A stretch of DNA of 64,000 nt from Numidum massiliense (GTDB lineage Bacteria > Bacillota > Bacilli > Thermoactinomycetales > Novibacillaceae), in NCBI RefSeq assembly GCF_001375555.1, contig NZ_CTDZ01000009.1, forward strand, positions 3,550,357 through 3,614,356, written 5' to 3'. The notes beneath the pieces are model-generated. The model made no database searches and was not told the origin of the DNA. It saw only the letters and a program-made list of their open reading frames with translations. Below, piece by piece: positions 9,039 to 17,753 of the stretch (the first letter of the stretch is position 1; every line of letters begins with the position of its first letter). Both the position numbers and the translations under genes were made by a program.

Positions 9039-10121
9039 GTGCCGAAACGCGAGTTACATCATGCGGGGAGTGATCTTCCCGAGCCTCGCTTAACCGAGTT
9101 AATGGCGTATCATTACGATTTGACTGTACGGGGGGTACGACCAGCACCTCACGGATGGCACCTTGTGACTGACCGCGGTCTGGTGACGATGTGTCCTGTT
9201 AAAAACAGAAAAAAAGCGTATTGGGAATGGCTGGACGGGTTACTTGCGCACCTGCGACAGCAGGGGTTAACGCAATTGCCGCACCTCGTGCGAACACAGC
9301 GAGGGAAACTGTCCTTTAGCGGCTTCCGCGGCAACTATGCGCTTTGGTTAAATAAGGAGGGTCAGCCGTGTCAATGGCGCGATGCCGCGACGTGGTCGCG
9401 TGTGGCACAAACGTTAGCGGCCATTCACCGTGCCTCGCGCGACATGTCACTGGCGAGCGCCCCTCGTCGAGTCCTTACAAGAAGAAATTGGCGGGCACGG
9501 TGGGAGGAAGACCTCGCCTTCCTGACAACGGTTCGCACCGCGTGCACGGTGGTCACTAACCGTACAGCTGTCGATCGCCTCTGGTTAAACAGTTACACAT
9601 ATGTCGCGACGTTGTTGGAGACAGCACGCAACTATTTAGATCGGCTCGGCAGTGAGCGCGACGTACGAGCGTCCCTTAAGCGTGGAACCGTCACCCAGCG
9701 GCATTTATCGCGCAAAATGTGGGTCAGGCGCGCGAGCGGTGCCTACAGTTACCTCGACTGGGACGATACAGTCGTCGACAGCCCCGTCACTGACCTTGCG
9801 CAACACATTCATCTCGCCGCCGGAAAAAGGAGTGTCTTCATCGAGCGCTTGCACCACCTGTTAGGTGGTTACGAAACCGTTAACCCGTTAAAAGAGAACG
9901 ACTGGGGGTTACTATATGCGCGTCTTTTGTACCCCGAGCAGCTTGTGCGCGCCGTGAGCCGCATTTACTTACAACGCGGTATTTCCGAGGAAGATGCTGC
10001 GACGCACCTTGCGCGTGCCCTCGAAGAGCAACGGCGGCGCGAGTACCACTTACGCCTCATCCCCTCCTTGTTTAAAGACACTTTTCATCGTTCCATTCCA
10101 GAAGTAGACTGGCTAAAGTAG
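9039..10121 (+). CDS. yutH: CotS/YutH-type spore coat-associated kinase-like protein
   Basis: A 360-residue protein related to the CotS/YutH/YsxE group of aminoglycoside-phosphotransferase-like kinases found in spore coats. Recognisable parts are the N-terminal lobe, LAAIHRAS (near 135-142), and the catalytic-like segment SYLDWDDTVVDSPVTDLAQHI (near 250), in which the Asp of the usual DxDxxxxxP(xx)D pattern is present. Start GTG at 9039 has GGAGG eight bases upstream; an earlier GTG at 9009 is in frame but has no site. Symbol is by family and by neighbourhood with yutG. Confidence 0.75.
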   Translation: MPKRELHHAGSDLPEPRLTELMAYHYDLTVRGVRPAPHGWHLVTDRGLVTMCPVKNRKKAYWEWLDGLLAHLRQQGLTQLPHLVRTQRGKLSFSGFRGNYALWLNKEGQPCQWRDAATWSRVAQTLAAIHRASRDMSLASAPRRVLTRRNWRARWEEDLAFLTTVRTACTVVTNRTAVDRLWLNSYTYVATLLETARNYLDRLGSERDVRASLKRGTVTQRHLSRKMWVRRASGAYSYLDWDDTVVDSPVTDLAQHIHLAAGKRSVFIERLHHLLGGYETVNPLKENDWGLLYARLLYPEQLVRAVSRIYLQRGISEEDAATHLARALEEQRRREYHLRLIPSLFKDTFHRSIPEVDWLK

Positions 10122-10206
10122 AAGAACTCCTGTATCCAGGCCGTACATATTATGCGGTAACTCGGGGTATACGAACCATAAACAGCAGAAATCGAGGGAT
10201 ATTTGC

Positions 10207-10776
10207 ATGAATTGGTATGAGAAACTCGCGAAGTACTTTCCGGAAGAAGAAATGAAGAGTAAAGAACATATGGAGCGTCTGCTTGCGGACAAACCACATA
10301 TTTATAAAAAGGATGTCGGTCCGGAGCACGTCGTCATGTACGCGGAGTTTCCGGATTTCCTCTTTGTCGACTATTTACTCGTCGCCAAGGAGGGCCGCAG
10401 CAAAGGGTTAGGCAGTCAGCTGATCGAAAAAATGAAGCGTAAACAGAAGCCAATCATTTTAGAAGTGGAGCCGATCGACTATACGGATAGCGACACGGTG
10501 AAGCGGCAACGGTTTTATAAGCGGATTGGGTTTCACAAGGCCCAATTGATCAACTACTGGCCGACCGATATAGAAACGGGCAAACCGTATGAACTGGAAA
10601 TCCACTATTGGAGTCCGACGAACGAATCCGAACAGGCGATTTACAAAAAGATGAAACACGTGTACAACAACATCCACACGTATAGAGACAAGGAGATTTA
10701 CGGAAAGGAGGATAAACCAGTGGAAGAAATATTGACATTGGACGAGGAACCGCCAGTTGAGAATCAGATCGGGTAA
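10207..10776 (+). CDS. GNAT-family N-acetyltransferase
   Basis: A 189-residue GNAT protein. The acetyl-CoA binding motif A is seen in VDYLLVAKEGRSKGLGSQLI (about 58-77; R/Q-x-x-G-x-G/A form), followed by the motif B region with RFYKRIGFHKAQ. The tail (from about 150) is acidic and variable. It has GAGGGAT before ATG and ends at a terminator. Strongly conserved in Bacillales as a stand-alone protein; the acceptor substrate is unknown. Confidence 0.8.
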   Translation: MNWYEKLAKYFPEEEMKSKEHMERLLADKPHIYKKDVGPEHVVMYAEFPDFLFVDYLLVAKEGRSKGLGSQLIEKMKRKQKPIILEVEPIDYTDSDTVKRQRFYKRIGFHKAQLINYWPTDIETGKPYELEIHYWSPTNESEQAIYKKMKHVYNNIHTYRDKEIYGKEDKPVEEILTLDEEPPVENQIG

Positions 10777-10785
10777 TGTGAGATC

Positions 10786-10820
10786 AAAGAAGGGCCGCCT
10801 TTTTGTAGGGCGGTTCTTTC
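10786..10820. terminator. Terminator hairpin after the acetyltransferase
   Basis: AAAGAA..CCGCC pairs with GGCGG..TTCTTTC around TTTTTGTA; the A/T flanks could let it serve both converging genes. Confidence 0.6.
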
Positions 10821-10854
10821 GCTCACGGTACAGAGTGTCGATACGAGTTCGAGT

Positions 10855-11232
10855 TCAACTATAAGCGACCATTACAATTAATAAAATAGAAACGAACACA
10901 TCGACGATGCCGGCAAAGAATGTGATGAGCATAATGTTGCCGGCCAATCGTTTTGTATGTCGCTGATCATTTGTTTGGTTGTGTTCGTCAATAGCGGGGG
11001 TTGTATCAGCCATGTCTTTGGCCGTAAACAGCAAACGGAAACCATGCCATACACCATGGCCGAATTTGCCAGATAAGAGGAGTGTACAAGCAGCAACGAT
11101 TAACAACGCGATTCCGCATAGAAAAAGCCGATCACTAAATGAAAGCACATTAACAGGGGTATAAAAAGCGATAAAAAATGTCATGGAAATGACACTAACT
11201 ATACCAATAAGTACTGTTTTTAATTTTACCAT
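10855..11232 (-). CDS. Small membrane protein, three helices, unknown function
   Basis: A 125-residue protein starting at MVKLKTVLIG (GGAAGGTGA upstream; an earlier in-frame ATG at 11271 has no site). Three hydrophobic segments: residues 6-24, 33-52 and 96-118, with a polar loop of about 40 residues between the second and third that holds KDMADTTPAIDEHNQ. It is AT-richer than the neighbours. The topology is like DUF3899-type proteins but I cannot confirm the family. Confidence 0.55.
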   Translation of the reverse strand: MVKLKTVLIGIVSVISMTFFIAFYTPVNVLSFSDRLFLCGIALLIVAACTLLLSGKFGHGVWHGFRLLFTAKDMADTTPAIDEHNQTNDQRHTKRLAGNIMLITFFAGIVDVFVSILLIVMVAYS

Positions 11233-11655
11233 TATTGCTTTCACCTTCCCATTTAAGATAATATTACTCATAACTATAACTGACCCTTGTGGATTTTTTA
11301 GCTTTGGTTGCCATCAGTCTATTTTGCAAGCAATCTAAACACTATGTTACAAGAAATCACAAATAATAAAAAGCGCTTTACAAATAGAGGTAATAGGTTT
11401 ATGATTGCATATAACAGAAAAGGGTTTGTTATTGCATAAGGCGCTACAGGGAGTTAATTTTGTTTTACCTTGCAATTGGATGCGCTATCATTTTATGTAA
11501 AAATGAAAGTTCTCGTGAACCCTTTACTAAACAACGCATAACGAAGGAGTCTGCACAAGTAAGATGGTTGAAAGGGGGGCGATGCTGCCGATTATCAAGA
11601 CGGTAAAGAAATGTGAGAACGTGTGTATCTAGCTTAATTTTAGGGGGGTTAATTA
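11233..11655. other. 423-nt divergent intergenic region with a cre-like palindrome
   Basis: AT-rich spacer between a small membrane protein gene and the opp operon. It contains the perfect palindrome AAAGCGCTTT at 11370-11379, the core of CcpA cre sites, and two related ATTGCATA segments near 11405 and 11431. I find no confident -35/-10 pair. The opp ribosome site AGGGGGG is at the right end. Confidence 0.4.
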
Positions 11656-13347
11656 GTGAATAAAAAATTTTTACTGCTTAGTATTGTGTTTGTCCTCATC
11701 TTAACAACGTTTGCTGCGGGGTGTGGGCAAAAAAGTGCCAACGAGGGCGACGGTCAAGGGAAGCAAGCAGCGAACGGCGAGGGGAAGAGTGCGGAGAAAG
11801 GTAAAAATGACAAGCCGGCGAAAGAGCAAGTGATTCACATGAATGAACGGGCCGAGCCGCCGGATCTCGACAGTGCGACATCGACCGATGCGGCTTCACA
11901 CATGATTCTTTCGAATGTCATGGAAGGATTAGTGATACTGGATAAAGATATGAAACCGATTCCAGGAATGGCGGAAGAATTGCCGGAAATAAGTGACGAC
12001 GGAAAGACGTACACGTTTAAACTGCGAGACGCCAAGTGGAGTGACGGTTCCCCGGTGACAGCGAACGATTTCGAGTACGCGTGGAAGCGGGCTTTAAACC
12101 CAGAGACGAAATCACAGTATGCTTTCATATTTTCCGAAATTAAAAACGCTGAAGCGTACAATAAAGGAAAAGCAAAAGCGGAAGATGTCGGTGTCAAAGC
12201 GGTCGATGAAAAGACTCTCGAAGTCACGTTAGAACATCCAGTGCCGTACTTTACGTCGAAAATGGCTTTCAGTACGTTTTATCCACAAAAGCAAGAATTT
12301 GTCGAGAAAATGGGGAAGAAATACGCGAAAGAAGATGACGCACTCCTTTACAATGGGCCGTTTAAATTAGCTAACTGGAAGCACGAATCTGGATGGGAGT
12401 ACGTGAAAAACGAAAACTACTGGGATGTTGACTCGGTGAAGTTAGATAAGGTGACGTGGGATGTCGTTAAGGATACTTCCACGGGGATCGACTTGTACGA
12501 AACTGGTAAATTCGATGTCACTTTGCTCAGCCAAGATTTTGTGACCCAGTACAAAGATCGCGAAGACTTCACGACGCGACCAGAATTTGTAACTGCTTAT
12601 TTAGAGTTTAACTTATTGGATCCGTTCCTCAAGAATGACAAAATCCGAGCGGCGATCGCCGGTGCTTTCGATAAAGAAACGCACGCCAAGGTCATCATGA
12701 ACGACGGCTCGACTGCTGCTTACGGTTTCGTTCCTCCTGGAATGGCAGGACCCGAAGGGACGGATGGTGAGCCGTACCGCGAGTACGTCGGGGAAATTAA
12801 GACCGCGCAAAATGTCGAGGAAGCGAAAAAGCTTTTCAAAGAAGGACTTAAGGAGCTAGGTTTGTCGAAACCGCCCAAACTGGAGTATTTGACCGACGAC
12901 AACGATACTGCTCGGAGGACTGCAGAGTTTCTGCAAGAGGAGTTTAAGAAAAACCTCGGGTTGGAAATCGAAATTAACCAACAAACGTTTGCTGCGCGAT
13001 TAGACCTCGCCCGCGAAAAGAAATTCCAGCTTTACCTTTCGCTGTGGGGTGCAGATTACAACGACCCGCTGTCCTTTATGGATCTGTTCGTAACAGATGG
13101 GCCGTACAATGACGCTAGCTGGAGTAACAAAACGTTCGACGAGGCGATCAAGTTCTCCCAGACGTCAGGCGATCAAAAAGCTCGGGTAGATAAAATGGCG
13201 GAAGCAGAGAAACTTTTGATCAAAGAGGCTCCGATTGCCCCGCTGTACTATCGTCACCGCGCGTATTTGTGGCGACCGGAAATCAAAGAATTAATTAGGC
13301 CGCCATACGGACCGGGCTTTTACTTCAAATGGGCCTACGTCGAGTGA
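11656..13347 (+). CDS. oppA: Oligopeptide ABC transporter substrate-binding lipoprotein (OppA-like)
   Basis: A 563-residue extracellular solute-binding protein family 5. Signal peptide of residues 1-22 with lipobox AAGC and lipidated Cys23, then a low-complexity Gly/Lys/Glu linker to about residue 58. The family 5 core follows (YTFKLRDAKWSDGSPVTANDF near 115-135, PIAPLYYRH near 530). It delivers peptides to the membrane channel encoded next (oppB, oppC) with ATPases oppD and oppF. Start GTG follows AGGGGGG. Symbol is by family and operon order; peptide length preference is not predictable. Confidence 0.9.
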   Translation: MNKKFLLLSIVFVLILTTFAAGCGQKSANEGDGQGKQAANGEGKSAEKGKNDKPAKEQVIHMNERAEPPDLDSATSTDAASHMILSNVMEGLVILDKDMKPIPGMAEELPEISDDGKTYTFKLRDAKWSDGSPVTANDFEYAWKRALNPETKSQYAFIFSEIKNAEAYNKGKAKAEDVGVKAVDEKTLEVTLEHPVPYFTSKMAFSTFYPQKQEFVEKMGKKYAKEDDALLYNGPFKLANWKHESGWEYVKNENYWDVDSVKLDKVTWDVVKDTSTGIDLYETGKFDVTLLSQDFVTQYKDREDFTTRPEFVTAYLEFNLLDPFLKNDKIRAAIAGAFDKETHAKVIMNDGSTAAYGFVPPGMAGPEGTDGEPYREYVGEIKTAQNVEEAKKLFKEGLKELGLSKPPKLEYLTDDNDTARRTAEFLQEEFKKNLGLEIEINQQTFAARLDLAREKKFQLYLSLWGADYNDPLSFMDLFVTDGPYNDASWSNKTFDEAIKFSQTSGDQKARVDKMAEAEKLLIKEAPIAPLYYRHRAYLWRPEIKELIRPPYGPGFYFKWAYVE

Positions 13348-13574
13348 TCAAAACCATGAGTGTATTAGCATAGGGTATTAGCATAATAAGGTGTGCATCT
13401 TAGCGGCAAATGGGGAGGATATGTGACGAGTATTCCTCCCCTACTCACGAACAAAACATGTCATCCGGTTGGAAACTATTTTTAATAGTGATGTGATGAC
13501 AATCGTATGAACGGTACGACGGTATTTTTCCTAGCGAATGAACGACATGTTTAGGGGATTAGTGGGGTGACAGA

Positions 13575-14504
13575 GTGGCGCGGTATATATTCACACGTTT
13601 TTTGTATGCGTTAGTTGCATTTTGGCTCATTGTTACAGTGACTTTTTTTACGATGCACTTGCTGCCAGGTTCGCCACTGCAAAATCAAGCGAAACTACCA
13701 GCTGATATGCGGGAGCAGATTGAGGAACATTACGGGCTGAAAGATCCGCTTCCCGTTCAATACGTAAGATACTGGGGTGATTTGCTCCAAGGAAACCTAG
13801 GATTATCTTTTACTTTTGCTGGCCGTAGTGTGAATCAGATTATCGAAGAACGAATTTGGCCTTCAGTCTTGGTCGGGCTTCAGGCGATCGTTTTTGGGAC
13901 GGTTGCCGGGGGGATTCTCGGAGTTATTGCCGGCCTCAAGCAAAATACGTGGTATGACTATATGGCAATGGTCATCGCGATCCTCGGAGTGTCTGTCCCG
14001 AGTTTTGTAATTGCCGTTATTTTACAGTACTTACTCGGTGTCAAATGGGGGTTGTTACCTGTTGCTTTATGGGGTGACTACGAGCATACGATTATGCCGT
14101 CATTTTGTTTATCAATGTCGATTGTGGCGATGATGGCACGCTTTATGCGAACAGAAGTCATCGAAGTAATTGGACAAGACTATATAAAAACAGCGAAAGC
14201 AAAAGGTATTTCGACACCAGGTATTATACGGAGACACGTCATCCGCAATGCACTGTTCCCGGCAATTACTGTATTGGGAACTATTGTCATTGGAGTGGTC
14301 ACAGGATCGATCGTCATTGAACGGTTGTTTAGCATCCCAGGAATCGGTGAACAATTTGTTACATCGATCTTGGCTAAAGACTTGTATGTCATCATGGGAT
14401 TAACGATTTTGTATAGTGCGTTGTTTATTGTGACTATTTTCATTACCGATGTGATGTACAGTGTGATTGATCCCCGCGTACGCTTGGCGGAGGTGAAAAG
14501 TTAA
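13575..14504 (+). CDS. oppB: Oligopeptide ABC transporter permease OppB
   Basis: A 309-residue binding-protein-dependent permease with six membrane helices. The first helix with the conserved LPGSP segment (HLLPGSPLQNQ) and the cytoplasmic EAA loop (KTAKAKGISTPGIIRRHVIRNALFP, shown in part) identify the B subunit. It pairs with OppC. GTG start after GGGGTGA. A 227-base gap separates it from oppA, in which I see no clear terminator. Confidence 0.92.
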   Translation: MARYIFTRFLYALVAFWLIVTVTFFTMHLLPGSPLQNQAKLPADMREQIEEHYGLKDPLPVQYVRYWGDLLQGNLGLSFTFAGRSVNQIIEERIWPSVLVGLQAIVFGTVAGGILGVIAGLKQNTWYDYMAMVIAILGVSVPSFVIAVILQYLLGVKWGLLPVALWGDYEHTIMPSFCLSMSIVAMMARFMRTEVIEVIGQDYIKTAKAKGISTPGIIRRHVIRNALFPAITVLGTIVIGVVTGSIVIERLFSIPGIGEQFVTSILAKDLYVIMGLTILYSALFIVTIFITDVMYSVIDPRVRLAEVKS

Positions 14505-15436
14505 TGAGTGAGTTACAAGCTAAAACGTATCGTCCGGAAGACTTTATGTCCGCCAACATTAGCCAAACAGCGAAAGAGCAGATAACCCGTGTGCCTACTT
14601 CACTCTTAATAGATGGGTGGATGCGCTTGAAACGGAACCGAGGCGCGTTAATCGGGCTAATCGTTCTAACCGCCTTGTTCGTAATGGCTCTTGTTGGTCC
14701 GCACGTGGCGAAGTATACGTACCACGAGCAGCACTTAACGGATACGAATAAAAGTCCAAGTGCGGAGTACTATTTTGGTACAGACCATCTGGGGCGCGAC
14801 ATGTTTGCACGCGCGTGGGAAGGCCTGCGTGTGTCTATGCTAATCGCCTTTATTGCGGCGTCGCTCGATCTTTTAATCGGCTTAACATATGGTAGTATTT
14901 CTGCTTTTTATGGAGGACGCATCGATAACGTGATGCAGCGCATTATCGAGGTGTTGTACGGTATTCCGAATTTAATCGTGATTATCTTAATGATGATGAT
15001 CTTACAACCCGGTATTATTGCGATAGCGTTTGCGATGGTGATTACTGGGTGGGTGCCAATGGCGCGAATTGTTCGCGGTCAAATTCTTAAATTGAAAAAC
15101 CAAGAATATATTATGGCGTCACGAACGCTGGGAGCTAGTAATGCACGATTAATTTGGAAGCACCTTATACCAAACACGTTAGGTCCAGTCATTGTCAACT
15201 TGACATTTACTATTCCGACAGCGATTTTTTTTGAAGCCGTTCTTAGCTTTATCGGCTTAGGTTTGCAGCCCCCGAATACGAGTCTCGGCGTTATGATCAA
15301 TGAGGGATTTCGTATGTTACGTTTTTATCCCCATGAGACAATCATACCCGGCGCAATGATCGCTTTACTCATGTTAGGCTTTAATCTATTGGGTGATGGG
15401 CTGCGTGATGCGTTTGACCCGAAATTGCGTAGATGA
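14504..15436 (+). CDS. oppC: Oligopeptide ABC transporter permease OppC
   Basis: A 310-residue C-type permease: N-terminal cytoplasmic segment of about 45 residues, six helices, an extracellular loop with the FGTDHLGRDMFAR motif typical of OppC/DppC, and the EAA loop near ASRTLGASNARLIWKHLIPN. Start overlaps the oppB stop (TAATG), so translation is coupled. Forms the channel with OppB. Confidence 0.93.
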   Translation: MSELQAKTYRPEDFMSANISQTAKEQITRVPTSLLIDGWMRLKRNRGALIGLIVLTALFVMALVGPHVAKYTYHEQHLTDTNKSPSAEYYFGTDHLGRDMFARAWEGLRVSMLIAFIAASLDLLIGLTYGSISAFYGGRIDNVMQRIIEVLYGIPNLIVIILMMMILQPGIIAIAFAMVITGWVPMARIVRGQILKLKNQEYIMASRTLGASNARLIWKHLIPNTLGPVIVNLTFTIPTAIFFEAVLSFIGLGLQPPNTSLGVMINEGFRMLRFYPHETIIPGAMIALLMLGFNLLGDGLRDAFDPKLRR

Positions 15437-15447
15437 GGTGTCATAAG

Positions 15448-16464
15448 ATGGGCAAGATACTAAAAGTAGACGACCTACACATTTCGTTTGACACCCATGC
15501 GGGTGAAGTTCATGCAGTTAGGGGTGTTCAATTTGACCTTGAAGAAGGGGAAACACTAGCCATTGTCGGAGAATCTGGATGCGGAAAAAGCGTGACTGCT
15601 CTCAGTATCATCGGCTTAATTCCCGTTCCCCCGGGGCGTTACAAGAGCGGGAGTATCCAGTTTGGGGGTAAAAACCTTACCGATTTATCTGAAAAGGAAA
15701 TACAAAAAATACGCGGTGCAGAAATATCGATGATATTTCAAGACCCGATGACCTCTCTTAATCCGACGATGACGGTCGGAAAGCAGATTGTAGAAGGAAT
15801 CGTCAGGCATCACAAGATTAGTCGAGACGTGGCGCGCAGTCGGGCGATTGAAATGTTAAAGCTCGTCGAAATCCCTAATGCGGAAGTACGAATTGACCAC
15901 TATCCGCACCAATTTAGCGGAGGAATGAGACAACGTGTCATGATTGCGATTGCACTCGCGTGTGAACCGAAGATTCTCATAGCCGACGAGCCGACGACTG
16001 CACTAGACGTAACGATCCAGGCGCAAATTCTCGATCTGATGAAAGGGTTGCAGCGCAAAAAGAAAACATCTGTTATTTTGATCACGCACGATCTAGGGAT
16101 TGTCGCCGATGCCGCGCATCGCGTCGTGGTGATGTACGCTGGAAAGGTAGTTGAGACGGGGACGATTAACGACATATTTTATCATCCAAAGCATCCATAC
16201 ACTTGGGGATTGTTGACGTCCGTTCCTCGACTTGATGCATCACGAGATAAACCTTTAATACCAATCTTAGGGACACCGCCTGATTTGCTTTCGCCTCCGA
16301 AAGGATGTCCCTTTGCTGCGCGATGTCCGTATGCGATGACTATTTGTCAGGAAGAGATGCCTGCATATTCATACGTTTCTACTGGACATACGGTTACGTG
16401 TTGGCTGGAGCACCCCATGGCCCCTCCTGTCAGTCCCCCGGAAACAATTGCAGGAGTGAAATAA
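15448..16464 (+). CDS. oppD: Oligopeptide ABC transporter ATPase OppD
   Basis: ATPase subunit of 338 residues: Walker A GESGCGKS near residue 40, signature [12 protein letters not shown], Walker [13 protein letters not shown], and the C-terminal OppD/F domain with clustered Cys (CPFAARCPYAMTIC..C) expected to bind a 4Fe-4S cluster as seen in DppD. I choose ATG 15448 after GAGGTG; the earlier ATG at 15433 overlaps the oppC stop and has no site. Powers transport together with OppF. Confidence 0.92.
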   Translation: MGKILKVDDLHISFDTHAGEVHAVRGVQFDLEEGETLAIVGESGCGKSVTALSIIGLIPVPPGRYKSGSIQFGGKNLTDLSEKEIQKIRGAEISMIFQDPMTSLNPTMTVGKQIVEGIVRHHKISRDVARSRAIEMLKLVEIPNAEVRIDHYPHQFSGGMRQRVMIAIALACEPKILIADEPTTALDVTIQAQILDLMKGLQRKKKTSVILITHDLGIVADAAHRVVVMYAGKVVETGTINDIFYHPKHPYTWGLLTSVPRLDASRDKPLIPILGTPPDLLSPPKGCPFAARCPYAMTICQEEMPAYSYVSTGHTVTCWLEHPMAPPVSPPETIAGVK

Positions 16465-16659
16465 ACATACGTTTGAACGTAGCTTTCAGGCAGCGGATGG
16501 CTATCTCAACCCTTGGTTTACGACGCCTAAACTGCTAATATTGAAAGAAAAGTAGCGTGAAACCGATGTCAAAGCGTCAAGGCCAGGCTAGGTAGATTCA
16601 CCCTGACAGCTGTGCGACGCGATCGGTCGATGAAAGGTTTACGGACGAGGAGGAACACA

Positions 16660-17622
16660 GTGAGCGCAGAACGCATTCTTGACGTACAACACGTAAAAAA
16701 ATACTTTACCGTCGAACGGGGCGCACAATTGCGCGCGGTGGACGACGTCTCCTTTTATATCCGGCAGGGGGAGACGTTCGGTCTCGTCGGCGAATCCGGT
16801 TGCGGCAAATCGACGTTAGGTCGCACGATCATTCGCTTGTACGAAGCGACAGCGGGGAAAGTACTGTACAAAGGAAAAGAAGTGCACAAAAAGACGAACA
16901 AACAAATGCGTCAGTTTAACCGGGAAATGCAAATGATTTTTCAAGACCCCTATGCGTCGCTCAATCCGCGCATGCCGGTTGGCGACATTATTGCGGAAGG
17001 GATCGACATTCACGGCTTGGCTGGCAGTAAACAGGAGCGGCAAAGTCGTATTTACGAGTTGCTAGAAACGGTCGGTTTGAACCGGGAACACGCCAATCGC
17101 TATCCGCACGAGTTTAGCGGCGGCCAGCGGCAGCGGATCGGCATCGCCCGCGCACTCGCCGTAGAGCCGGAATTTATCGTGGCGGACGAGCCGATTTCTG
17201 CGTTGGACGTGTCGATTCAAGCGCAAGTCGTTAATTTGTTGCGCCAATTACAGCGTGAAAAAGGGCTTACGTATTTGTTTATTGCGCACGACTTATCGAT
17301 GGTTAAGCACATTAGCGACCGCGTCGGTGTCATGTACTTAGGGAGCTTAGTCGAAGTGGCAAACAGTGAAGATTTGTACGATGAGCCCCTCCACCCGTAT
17401 ACACATGCACTGTTATCGGCAATCCCGATTCCCGATCCCGAAGTAGAGCAAGGGAGGGAGCGCATCGTGCTCGAAGGGGATGTTCCCAGCCCGATCAATC
17501 CGCCGAGCGGCTGTCGCTTTCGCACGCGCTGTCCCCACGCGATGCCCGTTTGCGCGGAGCAGTCGCCGACGTTTGCGGAAGTGAAACCGAATCACTGGGT
17601 CGCTTGCCACTTAGTCGGCTAG
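16660..17622 (+). CDS. oppF: Oligopeptide ABC transporter ATPase OppF
   Basis: Second ATPase, 320 residues: Walker [10 protein letters not shown] near 46-54, signature [12 protein letters not shown], Walker [13 protein letters not shown], and the C-terminal Cys-rich OppF domain ([14 protein letters not shown]). Start GTG at 16660 follows GAGGAGG; upstream in-frame codons lack a site. It is separated from oppD by 195 bases, longer than elsewhere in the operon, with no visible terminator. Confidence 0.92.
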   Translation: MSAERILDVQHVKKYFTVERGAQLRAVDDVSFYIRQGETFGLVGESGCGKSTLGRTIIRLYEATAGKVLYKGKEVHKKTNKQMRQFNREMQMIFQDPYASLNPRMPVGDIIAEGIDIHGLAGSKQERQSRIYELLETVGLNREHANRYPHEFSGGQRQRIGIARALAVEPEFIVADEPISALDVSIQAQVVNLLRQLQREKGLTYLFIAHDLSMVKHISDRVGVMYLGSLVEVANSEDLYDEPLHPYTHALLSAIPIPDPEVEQGRERIVLEGDVPSPINPPSGCRFRTRCPHAMPVCAEQSPTFAEVKPNHWVACHLVG

Positions 17623-17753
17623 ATCGTACATCACTACTCAATGGCATGATCGCCCGCCCACCAGTATTTTAGTCATATTCCCCGGGGACAAGCATACATT
17701 GCTTGTAACGAATGGTGGACAGGTTATTGACCTGACCATAGGGGGAGATGACT

